Assembly: GCA_913009265.1 (NCBI GenBank)
Contig: CAJVYL010000007.1
Span: 1 to 32,442, forward strand
Source: an uncultured Methylococcales bacterium
GTDB taxonomy: Bacteria > Pseudomonadota > Gammaproteobacteria > Methylococcales > Methylomonadaceae
DNA length: 32,442 nucleotides
Reading direction: 5' to 3'
In this document: piece after piece, positions 25,101 through 30,966 of the stretch
Layout of the letters: each line of letters opens with the position of its first letter
Numbering within the stretch: the first letter of the stretch is position 1
Position numbers and translations under genes: made by a program
The notes under the pieces: model-generated
Told to the model about the DNA's origin: nothing
What the model saw: only the letters and a program-made list of their open reading frames with translations
The model's database searches: none

Positions 25101-25629
25101 GTTGTTAAAAAATACTGTTAATACCGCATTATCAAAAGAGGATAAAAACTTTTCCTTAAAAAACCTAAAATACACTCAATGTTTAAAGGAAATGCCATTT
25201 TATCTTTCAATGCAGACTTTAGATGCTAGTGAGATTAATCATATTTTAAAAGATGACCCTTGCTATCAAGCATTATCTAAAAAGATACTCTGTGGCTATT
25301 TAACAGGGTTTATTGATTTAATTTGTGAATATAAAGGCCAATATTATGTAATGGATTATAAGTCTAATAGCCTAGAAAATTATGAGCCATCAAACCTAGT
25401 TTTAGCAATGCGTGAGCATAATTATGGCCTGCAATATTGGATTTATACTTTAGTTTTACATTTGTATCTAAAAAACAGATTGGCTGACTATAGCTATGAA
25501 ACCCATATTGGAGGGGTAAAGTATTTATTTGTTAGAGGTATGAATGAAAGCCAAACTTGCAGTGGGGTTTATCATATTAAACCTGAATTTGATAAAATTG
25601 AGCAATTAGAGGCTTTATTCAGCTCTTAA
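22108..25629 (+). CDS. recB: Exodeoxyribonuclease V subunit beta (RecB)
   Basis: 1173 aa, full length for RecB. It is the 3'-5' helicase and nuclease subunit of RecBCD, which processes double-strand ends for recombination and degrades foreign linear DNA. UvrD-type helicase motifs are present: I IEASAGTGKT at about 22-31, II ALIDEFQDTD, III IGDPKQAIYKFRGAD, IV GRNWRSHP, V IITMHGSKGLEFPIV, and VI LRILYVAVTRAKYR. The C-terminal nuclease domain keeps GYLTGFIDLICEYKGQYYVMDYKSNS with the catalytic Asp and DYK residues. ATG overlaps the SulP stop (ATGA). Neither recC nor recD is adjacent, unlike the E. coli order recC-ptr-recB-recD, so the partners must be elsewhere. Confidence 0.96.
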   Translation: MTVSVKNFNPVATELLKSINLIEASAGTGKTYAIAMLVLRFVVEQSLDIKQILVVTFTKAATEELKDRIRARLTEARQASIDNSLIPNDPSIRLWLDSLDIEPEIIVQRLNNALLDIDQAGIFTIHGFCQRILAEHALESGQLFDSELTGDVSSIKQACSDDFWRKQIYQRSIWEASLLTSEYETPDQLLASIDFIAPDLTVFPEYQDLDQKLADLKKLIDNNKQTIEFALNIIEEQLAEGKFKTKFSSSFRSTAQNLILWINEQSTVPPNFSILTEQGLFEALNGVKFKTSKAKPLPSEEQKTNYINTFNIDYPLFEKIDEAIASISLTFRRALLEILREDIDKRLQQLNVLSFDDLISRFSAALQDEKGVILRQEIQLRFRAALIDEFQDTDQNQWLIFSTLFNSPEHYLYLIGDPKQAIYKFRGADINSYFSAQDQAQHQFTLGRNWRSHPQLVEGVNLLFARKQPFYAEKPVFNDVKAALTPQQGAVFQNGQALAPLVLWQLDKNEDEFWTSGKAANEIKTATVNEILNLLSPEFNIEIKSNKAQVIPNDIAILVRSNPQAREFQLALNKVGIAAVISSKESVFSATEANDLFILLQAIAQPTNNHLLKQALTLDWFNLNGQQLFQVLNDELVMDGWLSRFLDYQQSWQVGGFMVMMKRLLSNEKVFPHLSKYELAERRITNLQHCIELVQQAAIDEHLGINKTLDWLHNNIVQAAAKSTSSDEQQLRLESDEDAVKIITMHGSKGLEFPIVFCPFLWQRGVQLKKEQNVIKCYKNDVMIADLGSALFEQHRETALEEELAEDLRILYVAVTRAKYRCYLNWADVRSKAKANESALAYLLDFSIEDDFAQQQQKLKSYSDQSPSVFEHQLIEAEQSVSQAYQTVLTETPTLAMQRQRALYTSWQMSSYTALSSLSQHDAPELPSDKAREEIVINWAEANYSELPRGAHTGNVIHDLLENIPFYILAEENDISQQREKSCQRYGVKTATPEQFDLLLKNTVNTALSKEDKNFSLKNLKYTQCLKEMPFYLSMQTLDASEINHILKDDPCYQALSKKILCGYLTGFIDLICEYKGQYYVMDYKSNSLENYEPSNLVLAMREHNYGLQYWIYTLVLHLYLKNRLADYSYETHIGGVKYLFVRGMNESQTCSGVYHIKPEFDKIEQLEALFSS

Positions 25630-25757
25630 GTTTGGCAACAATGACCAGACTTTAAAAAATAAAAATTTCACTTATTTTTATAATAAGTTAGTAAAAAAAT
25701 AAAATGGAGTGATATAACTTATTCGGATAAGTCATATAACGTAGATTTATTGCTTGT
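25630..25757. other. AT-rich gap after recB with palindrome
   Basis: There is no coding signal. ATATAACTTAT (25712-25722) pairs with ATAAGTCATAT (25727-25737) with one mismatch around a TCGG tetraloop. It ends about 20 bp before the -35 box at 25758 and could be an activator or operator site for the transcript described next. Confidence 0.4.
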
Positions 25758-25787
25758 TTGACCTTTTTTGTGGTTTTTTAGTCTATT
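25758..25787 (+). promoter_or_regulatory. Candidate sigma-70 promoter of the leader RNA
   Basis: TTGACC (25758-25763) and TCTATT (25782-25787) are separated by 18 bp; an overlapping TATTAT lies at 25784-25789. The predicted start near 25795 leaves about 190 nt to the terminator ending at 25984. Confidence 0.55.
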
Positions 25788-25794
25788 ATCGCAA

Positions 25795-25984
25795 GCTAAA
25801 GGTTATACGTTGCAATTCAAATGCCAATTAAAGCGACATATTGTCACGCGTCAAAATGCCACATTTTCAAGCTTGCATCAGCTGGATAAACTGTACGCAA
25901 CTCTTGTATGCAACCTCTTCTTTAAGAGATTTTAGAGTTTATCAAATCCTTCCTCTCGTGCGGTCTTTTGGGCCGCATTTTTTT
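25795..25984 (+). ncRNA. Candidate small RNA or attenuator leader
   Basis: About 190 nt bounded by a promoter and a strong intrinsic terminator, with no convincing ORF. GCAAGCT (25791-25797) can pair with AGCTTGC (25870-25876), enclosing a GACA-TAT-TGTC hairpin, and a CTCTT-CTTT-AAGAG hairpin lies further on. The near repeats GTACGCAAC and GTATGCAAC occur at about 25893-25914. It does not resemble 6S RNA, tmRNA, SRP RNA or a riboswitch known to me. The terminator abuts the ribosome-binding site of the next gene, so the RNA could equally be an attenuating leader. Confidence 0.45.
25959..25984 (+). terminator. Intrinsic terminator directly before the peptidase ribosome-binding site
   Basis: TGCGGTC (25959-25965) pairs with GGCCGCA (25971-25977) with one T-G wobble and a 5-nt loop. 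It is followed by seven T. The GGAG ribosome-binding site begins at the next base and the ATG at 25995. Confidence 0.88.
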
Positions 25985-25994
25985 GGAGACAGCC

Positions 25995-26633
25995 ATGCAA
26001 CGTAATTATCAGTCAGATTATTTTGACACACCTTCAATTCAAGACCTTACTCATCAAACGGCTTTTCATGAGGCTGGACATGCTGCGAGTATTTATTTAG
26101 GAAACAAACAAAAGAAACTTCCTGCTGTCTTTTTTCAAATACAGGTTCAACAGGCAAAAGAATCTAATCCGTTAAATATTGCCAAAGTTATCGGTGGCCA
26201 TTTAATTCAAAGCCTGCCTATTGCAGGACTAGATAATTTTCAATCTTTATCAAAACTGGATCAATTAAATTATCAAGCTGCTTATGAAGCGGATGTCATT
26301 AATTTATTGGTAGGCCCTTTAGCCGAAGCGAAATATGTTTCAATAAGAGATGATGAAGCATTTAACTTCAACTTAATTAATACCCATGCTTTAAATTATT
26401 ATGGTGGCTCTTCTGATGTAAAAAAAGCCTATGCTTATTTAGAATATTTCATTCCTTCTGAAAGTGAGCGTGAAGAAAAAATACTTGAATTATTTTTCCA
26501 AGCTTTTCAATTTATTAATACTCAAGGGAATTGGAAATATATCTTAAATTTAGCGCATTATATTTTAGAGAGTGAAAAAGATATTATTTCTTGTGAGGAA
26601 GCTATAGATGTTTTTGATCAATGCGTAAGTTAA
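25995..26633 (+). CDS. Small stand-alone M41-like zinc metallopeptidase
   Basis: 212 aa from the ATG at 25995; the track start at 25968 is a TTG inside the terminator stem, so it is rejected, and GGAG lies 6 bp before the ATG. His25, Glu26 and His29 form the zincin motif in AFHEAGHAA. Downstream, LLVGPLAEAKY at about 106-116 recalls the GGRAAEE helix of FtsH. YYGGSSDVKKAYAYLEYF at about 136-153 recalls the FtsH segment that supplies the third zinc ligand, here probably the Asp in SSD. There is no AAA+ domain, membrane segment or signal peptide, so it would be a soluble cytoplasmic protein. Substrate and activity are unknown. It lies behind the leader RNA and is otherwise alone. Confidence 0.7.
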   Translation: MQRNYQSDYFDTPSIQDLTHQTAFHEAGHAASIYLGNKQKKLPAVFFQIQVQQAKESNPLNIAKVIGGHLIQSLPIAGLDNFQSLSKLDQLNYQAAYEADVINLLVGPLAEAKYVSIRDDEAFNFNLINTHALNYYGGSSDVKKAYAYLEYFIPSESEREEKILELFFQAFQFINTQGNWKYILNLAHYILESEKDIISCEEAIDVFDQCVS

Positions 26634-26652
26634 AATAGCCGGTTACTGGTGC

Positions 26653-26704
26653 GCAGGCTTCAGCCTGCCCTTACGCTTAAGAACACAGGTAAAAGCTGTG
26701 TTCC
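26653..26704. repeat. REP-like paired hairpins, family 2 copy A
   Basis: GCAGGCT-TC-AGCCTGC (26653-26668) is followed by GAACACAG (26681-26688) pairing with CTGTGTTC (26696-26703). The same arrangement, with GCAGG(T/C)T hairpins, occurs at 30809-30870. It sits between convergent genes. Confidence 0.7.
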
Positions 26705-26723
26705 AAAAGGAAGTGACTAATAA

Positions 26724-28286
26724 CTAAATTTGCTTTAATGGGATTTTAAAATAAAAACAGGCTCCCACTTCAGGATTATTTTTTACACCGAGTAAACCAT
26801 GATGCTCTTCAATAATTTCTTTGCAGATTGCTAACCCCAATCCAGTTCCGCCTGAGCCATCTTCAGTCAAACTACTTTGCTGAAATTTATCAAAAACAGT
26901 ATGTATCTCATTTTCAGGAACTCCTACGCCCTGATCTTTTATTTCTAGCTGTAAAGAGTCATTTAATGTCTTAATATTAAAAGTAATTACGCCTTTTATC
27001 GGAGTATGTTTTATTGCATTAGATAAAAAATTAGTGATGACTTGGAAAATACGCATATTATCAAAAACAGCAAAAGTCTCCCCTGTTTGATAATGGCATT
27101 CAGTCTTTATTTTTAACTCTTCCATTCTTGCTTTCTGTTCATTTACTGCCTGTTCAACTAAACTTCGTAAATCACATTCAACAAAGTTCATATCCATTTT
27201 TCCTGCTTCCATTTTGGATAAATCGAGCAAATCATTTAATAGATTTAATAAGCGTTGGCCACTTTCTGTAATTCTTGAAAAATAACTTTCTAGTTTTTCT
27301 CTAGGGGCTTTATCTACTCGTGTTTTGCCTAAACTAGCAAAACTTAAAATACCATGCAGAGGGGTACGAAGTTCATGGGACATATTAGCTAGAAATGCTG
27401 ATTTAGCTTGATTAGCTATTTCGGCTGCTTCTTTTGCTAAGACTAACTGTTGATGTTCTTTTTGACGAGAAATATCAACCAATACACCATTAATATTTTT
27501 AGACCGGTTGCTTGAATCTAGGCCAATAACACCTCTTATCACGATCCACCTTATTTCATCATTGGAATGAACTCTAAATTCAAAATCAAATTGATAACCT
27601 GTCTTTTCATTTATTGAAGATTGCAGATACTGTTCTAATGGCTGAATATCCTGGTGATAAATATTTTTCAACCACTGCTGATAAGGAAAAATGGACTGAC
27701 CCGAATTAATGAAGCAAATCTGCCTAGCTTTCTCATCAAGGTGTATTTGTTTGTTAGTAATATCAAATTGAAAAACACCTGCATTGGAGGCATATAATGC
27801 AGACTGTAATTGATCGGTTTTTTTTATTAAATGTTGTTCGGCCCTTTTTCTTTCTTGAACTTGGTTTTCAAGCGCCCTTTCACGTTTGATAGAGGCAGTG
27901 ACATCGGTAATATTGATTAAACAATAACGTGAAGATGTAGCGCTTACTTCTATGCTGGTAACATTAATTTGTTGCTGGAGACGATCCTTTTTTTGTGTGT
28001 CTGGTATATATAAAGGAAATGGAGCCCTATTTAAAACGCTGGATAAAATAGCAGGTAATGCTGTTTTAATATTAGAAAAAATTACTTGATGGATCCGTTT
28101 GTTTATCAATTCTGGAAATACTTCATCAAAAGATTTTCCGATAACGGTAGTACCCTTTATTAAGGAGTATTTTTCCATCCATTGATTCCAGCATACAATA
28201 TTTCCTTGCATATCTAGAACAATAACGCCTGAATTTAAACTACTAAAGAAGTTTTTTAAGTCGAGACTTAAGACTGGTTCACTCAT
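26724..28286 (-). CDS. PAS-PAS sensor histidine kinase
   Basis: 520 aa, with no transmembrane segment or signal peptide, so probably cytoplasmic. The first PAS domain is at about 10-130 (SGVIVLDMQGNIVCWNQW). A linker helix follows at about 135-160, then a second PAS/PAC at about 165-278 (IRWIVIRGVIGLDSSN). HisKA is at about 295-360 with the phospho-accepting His304 in LANMSHELRTPLHG. The HATPase domain at about 400-515 has the N box NFLSNAIKHT, G1 DQGVGVPE and G2 GGTGLGLAI. No receiver domain is fused and no response regulator lies adjacent. It overlaps the upstream CheC-like gene by 8 bp, suggesting the two proteins act together. Confidence 0.93.
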   Translation of the reverse strand: MSEPVLSLDLKNFFSSLNSGVIVLDMQGNIVCWNQWMEKYSLIKGTTVIGKSFDEVFPELINKRIHQVIFSNIKTALPAILSSVLNRAPFPLYIPDTQKKDRLQQQINVTSIEVSATSSRYCLINITDVTASIKRERALENQVQERKRAEQHLIKKTDQLQSALYASNAGVFQFDITNKQIHLDEKARQICFINSGQSIFPYQQWLKNIYHQDIQPLEQYLQSSINEKTGYQFDFEFRVHSNDEIRWIVIRGVIGLDSSNRSKNINGVLVDISRQKEHQQLVLAKEAAEIANQAKSAFLANMSHELRTPLHGILSFASLGKTRVDKAPREKLESYFSRITESGQRLLNLLNDLLDLSKMEAGKMDMNFVECDLRSLVEQAVNEQKARMEELKIKTECHYQTGETFAVFDNMRIFQVITNFLSNAIKHTPIKGVITFNIKTLNDSLQLEIKDQGVGVPENEIHTVFDKFQQSSLTEDGSGGTGLGLAICKEIIEEHHGLLGVKNNPEVGACFYFKIPLKQI

Positions 28287-28902
28287 AGCTTTCCAATAAC
28301 GTATTCAAGGTTTTGTACAAATCTCCCATAGAATCCATATTTAGAACAAAAACCAAATGCCCATTGATAGAGCTATTTTTTAATTCCATTTTCACAACAA
28401 TAGAAATTAAAACGTCGGTATTTGCTCCCGTTGACTGAGTAAGTAATTCATCGGTTTTTGTATCACGAAAAATAGGCAACTGAATTTTAAAACTTTCACA
28501 TAAAGCTTCTGCTATTACACTGATACAAGAATTTAAGACTATGTTGCCTATCTCTGTTAGAGCTTCACTTTGTAATTCGGTTAATATCTCGTCAGATAAG
28601 TGATCATCAAGCATTTGCTTAACCACATCAAAGCTATCTTCAGGGTTGAAAATTAGCATTGAATGCATATCAAATGGCCCTTCCATGGCTTGAGAGACAG
28701 AAAATATACTTTGATCAGGGCCAAGACGATTAGCCAGTTCTTCTGGCGTTTCAAAAATGATATCTGGAACAGATAATATAACTTCTTGATTAACTAGTTC
28801 ACTTAAGGAACTAGCTGCACTGCCAATGCCCAAGTTAAAAAGTTCTTTAAGCAGGTCGTACTGCATTTCAGATAACTCAAAAGGACTGTTTTTCATTAAC
28901 AT
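28279..28902 (-). CDS. CheC-family phosphatase-like protein
   Basis: 207 aa. Two CheC-type active-site helices can be seen: LLKELFNLGIGSAASSLSEL at about 18-37 and SEALTEIGNIVLNSCISVIAE at about 117-137. Each carries the E-x-x-N (or equivalent) pair used by CheC/CheX/FliY to dephosphorylate CheY-P. No FliN-like tail is present. It overlaps the downstream histidine kinase gene, whereas no chemotaxis genes are in the window, so it may act on an unlinked response regulator rather than on flagellar signalling. Two in-frame ATGs (28902 and 28896) compete; neither has a strong ribosome-binding site. A perfect 14-bp palindrome covers the first one. Confidence 0.82.
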   Translation of the reverse strand: MLMKNSPFELSEMQYDLLKELFNLGIGSAASSLSELVNQEVILSVPDIIFETPEELANRLGPDQSIFSVSQAMEGPFDMHSMLIFNPEDSFDVVKQMLDDHLSDEILTELQSEALTEIGNIVLNSCISVIAEALCESFKIQLPIFRDTKTDELLTQSTGANTDVLISIVVKMELKNSSINGHLVFVLNMDSMGDLYKTLNTLLESYE

Positions 28903-28914
28903 CTAAATTTAGAT
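28901..28914. promoter_or_regulatory. Perfect palindrome at the cheC-like start
   Basis: ATCTAAATTTAGAT is a perfect 14-bp palindrome that overlaps the first ATG of the CheC-like gene. It could be an operator or a hairpin hiding the start codon; it is AT-rich and could also be chance. Confidence 0.35.
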
Positions 28915-29126
28915 ACGTGACTATTTTGTTAAGCATAGTCGCTATTGTAAAAATAGATAAGGGGCAGAAAGAAATATTTCCCTAGAGTTTAGGTTAAAGT
29001 GTTGGGCAAATATTGTTGACTTAAGAATTTGCTTGTTAGATTTAATATTGGAAGTGATGCTTTAGCTTCGCCCTAATCAAAGAAAACTAAAGTATCATTA
29101 CCTTAAGATAACAGCGTTATACGTTA

Positions 29127-30194
29127 TTAAGGTTTTAATGAAGTATTTGTAGTATCAATGGAATCAATACTTTCAGATACCATTTCTTGTACGGAACCAA
29201 AGTCATAACCTGATTTTGTTAATTTCAAGCCTCGATTAGCCATCATTACGCCCATAACAATAACTAACACACCTGAAACTCTAACGAGGTCATGAATAGT
29301 ATTTCTAGATAATAGGTTTGCAAAAAAACCAAAACCAAGCAAGGGGACGAGTGTTCCTAATCCAAAGAAAAGTAATAAGCTTGCACCTTCTTGTGGGCTT
29401 CCTGTTCCAGCAGCCATAATGTACATCGCTTGTAAGGGGCCACAGCCTAATAAAAAACCAGTTAAAAGACCGATTACCAGAGGGCTACGTTGAGTTTTAA
29501 TATTGCTATTAACTTCCTTGGTAAAGGCTTTTGGTAATCGTATGGTAAATGATCGTAATGAAGGAATTAAATCTAACATCTTTAGACCATAGATCAGTAA
29601 GAATATACTAGCAAATAAAGCCGCTATACCTCTCATATGAGAGGTAATAGTAATGGCTGCACCAAGTAAACCAAACCCAGCACCAATAGCTGAATAAGAG
29701 ATTGTTTTACCAATGCCATAGGCTAAATGAGCCAAAATAGCCCCTGCTTTGCTTGTTACTTTACTAGAGTAGCTAATAACAAAACTTCCACACATACCAA
29801 TACAATGAAACCCCGTAAGAAAGCCAATACTAAATAGCATGACATGACTCATCTGAGCATTTAATTGTGGAATCAGCTCAGGCATTAAACTTTTACCCCA
29901 CAGTGCAGTTCCACCAACGGCTATTAGTAAAATAATAAAAATAACAGTATGTAATAAATATGACTTTTTCTTTGGCTGCTGATTTTCTATGTCATAGCCT
30001 TTTTTCTCTATGGCCAATTGAAAATCTTGCTCAGTTACCATTTGGTCATCAAATTCGATACGAGCTGTTTTTTTGACATAATCAGCTTTAACTTTAACAA
30101 TGCCTGGCAATATTAAGATGGCATCCTCAATTGATTGTTCACAGCCGGTACATTGCATACCTTTTATTTTTAATTCAACGTGTTCAATTGTCAT
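29127..30194 (-). CDS. HMA domain fused to UreH/TauE-type membrane protein
   Basis: 355 aa. Residues 3-70 are a heavy-metal-associated domain with the CxxC metal site KGMQCTGCEQS (Cys15, Cys18). A helix at about 80-100 leads to a six-segment UreH-like/TauE (COG2836-type) membrane domain with signatures GFLTGFHCIGMCGSF and LLGCGPLQAMYIMAAGTGSP; these cysteines are conserved in the family. Proteins of this fusion type are often linked to copper or other metal delivery and to cytochrome oxidase genes. It follows the second exbB by 17 bp and lies in the same operon direction as the TonB-dependent receptor, so a metal-related role is favoured. The substrate is not proven. Confidence 0.88.
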   Translation of the reverse strand: MTIEHVELKIKGMQCTGCEQSIEDAILILPGIVKVKADYVKKTARIEFDDQMVTEQDFQLAIEKKGYDIENQQPKKKSYLLHTVIFIILLIAVGGTALWGKSLMPELIPQLNAQMSHVMLFSIGFLTGFHCIGMCGSFVISYSSKVTSKAGAILAHLAYGIGKTISYSAIGAGFGLLGAAITITSHMRGIAALFASIFLLIYGLKMLDLIPSLRSFTIRLPKAFTKEVNSNIKTQRSPLVIGLLTGFLLGCGPLQAMYIMAAGTGSPQEGASLLLFFGLGTLVPLLGFGFFANLLSRNTIHDLVRVSGVLVIVMGVMMANRGLKLTKSGYDFGSVQEMVSESIDSIDTTNTSLKP

Positions 30195-30211
30195 TAGTAC
30201 AGAATCCCTTA

Positions 30212-30721
30212 TTATCTTAATAGTAACCGCAATTGATGAATATTATCATCAATCATTCTTTTTATAAGTAAGTAAAAATATAGCCCAGAAATAGCAATAA
30301 TCATACCTGCCATCGTTGAAATAGTTGCTTGAGATATACCTGCAGCCATAGAGCGAGCATTTCCAGTACCTGTTACTGCCATCACATCAAAAACATGTAT
30401 CATTCCTACAACTGTTCCTAATAAGCCAAGCATAGGGCAAATTGCAATTAGCATTTTAATGATTGTTATTGTCTTTTCCATACTAATTTTTGCGTCGGAC
30501 AAAATGTAGTTTTTGATATAAAAAAACTCTTTAGCTTGGCTGTAATTTGTTTTTTGTTGCCATTGATTTAAGTAGCTGTTCTGTTGTTTTGGATACACCC
30601 ACTTAAAATAAATAAATCTTTCACAAATTAAACTCCATAAACAAATTGATACAACTAGAATGGCCCATAAAACATTTCCACCATTCTCTAGTAATTGTAA
30701 TACTTCATTTAATGAGTCCAT
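30212..30721 (-). CDS. exbB: Second ExbB-type proton channel, without ExbD
   Basis: 169 aa with the same three membrane segments and the same length as the ExbB of the TonB2 operon. It shares the ICPMLGLLGTVVGMIHVFDV channel helix and the identical run GMIHVFDVMAVTGTGNAR. No exbD or tonB lies next to it. It would therefore need to borrow ExbD from the operon at 13.5-18.5 kb, replace its ExbB, or act with another unlinked partner. The gene precedes the HMA-membrane protein by 17 bp and follows the TonB-dependent receptor by 245 bp, which suggests dedicated energising of that receptor. Differences lie mainly in the cytoplasmic loop at about 45-80. Confidence 0.93.
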   Translation of the reverse strand: MDSLNEVLQLLENGGNVLWAILVVSICLWSLICERFIYFKWVYPKQQNSYLNQWQQKTNYSQAKEFFYIKNYILSDAKISMEKTITIIKMLIAICPMLGLLGTVVGMIHVFDVMAVTGTGNARSMAAGISQATISTMAGMIIAISGLYFYLLIKRMIDDNIHQLRLLLR

Positions 30722-30808
30722 ATTTTCTTTCGATCATATAATTGCTTACTAGGAAGGGGGGATGAGTTAAATTGGTGGTTTTAAAAAACTATTATTAGTA
30801 ACAGTCTT

Positions 30809-30870
30809 TTGGGGCGCAGGTTTCAACCTGCATTCTTTAGCTCAAGAGCAGGCTAAAGCCTGCGCCCCAA
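30809..30870. repeat. REP-like paired hairpins, family 2 copy B
   Basis: TTGGGGCGCAGG (30809-30820) is complementary to CCTGCGCCCCAA (30859-30870). Within it are GCAGGTT-TC-AACCTGC (30816-30831) and GCAGGCT-AA-AGCCTGC (30848-30863). It matches the plan of copy A at 26653-26704. It is located between the receptor and the second exbB. Confidence 0.8.
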
Positions 30871-30897
30871 TTAGTATAAAGGAATAACAAGTTTAAC

Positions 30898-30928
30898 CTT
30901 GATCACTAAGCTAGTGCGCACCATCAAG
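30898..30928. repeat. Nested hairpin downstream of the receptor gene
   Basis: CTTGAT (30898-30903) pairs with ATCAAG (30923-30928), enclosing CACTA-AGC-TAGTG (30904-30916). It lies about 40 bp beyond the receptor stop codon and may contribute to termination, but no T-run follows on the minus strand. Confidence 0.4.
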
Positions 30929-30966
30929 CTAAAAGCAATAGTGTGTTTCTCTAGTGATTATTTATA

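Noticed and set aside
25795-25984. 6S RNA, tmRNA or known riboswitch
   Set aside because: Length is similar to 6S RNA, but none of the conserved sequence or long closing stem features of these families could be recognised.
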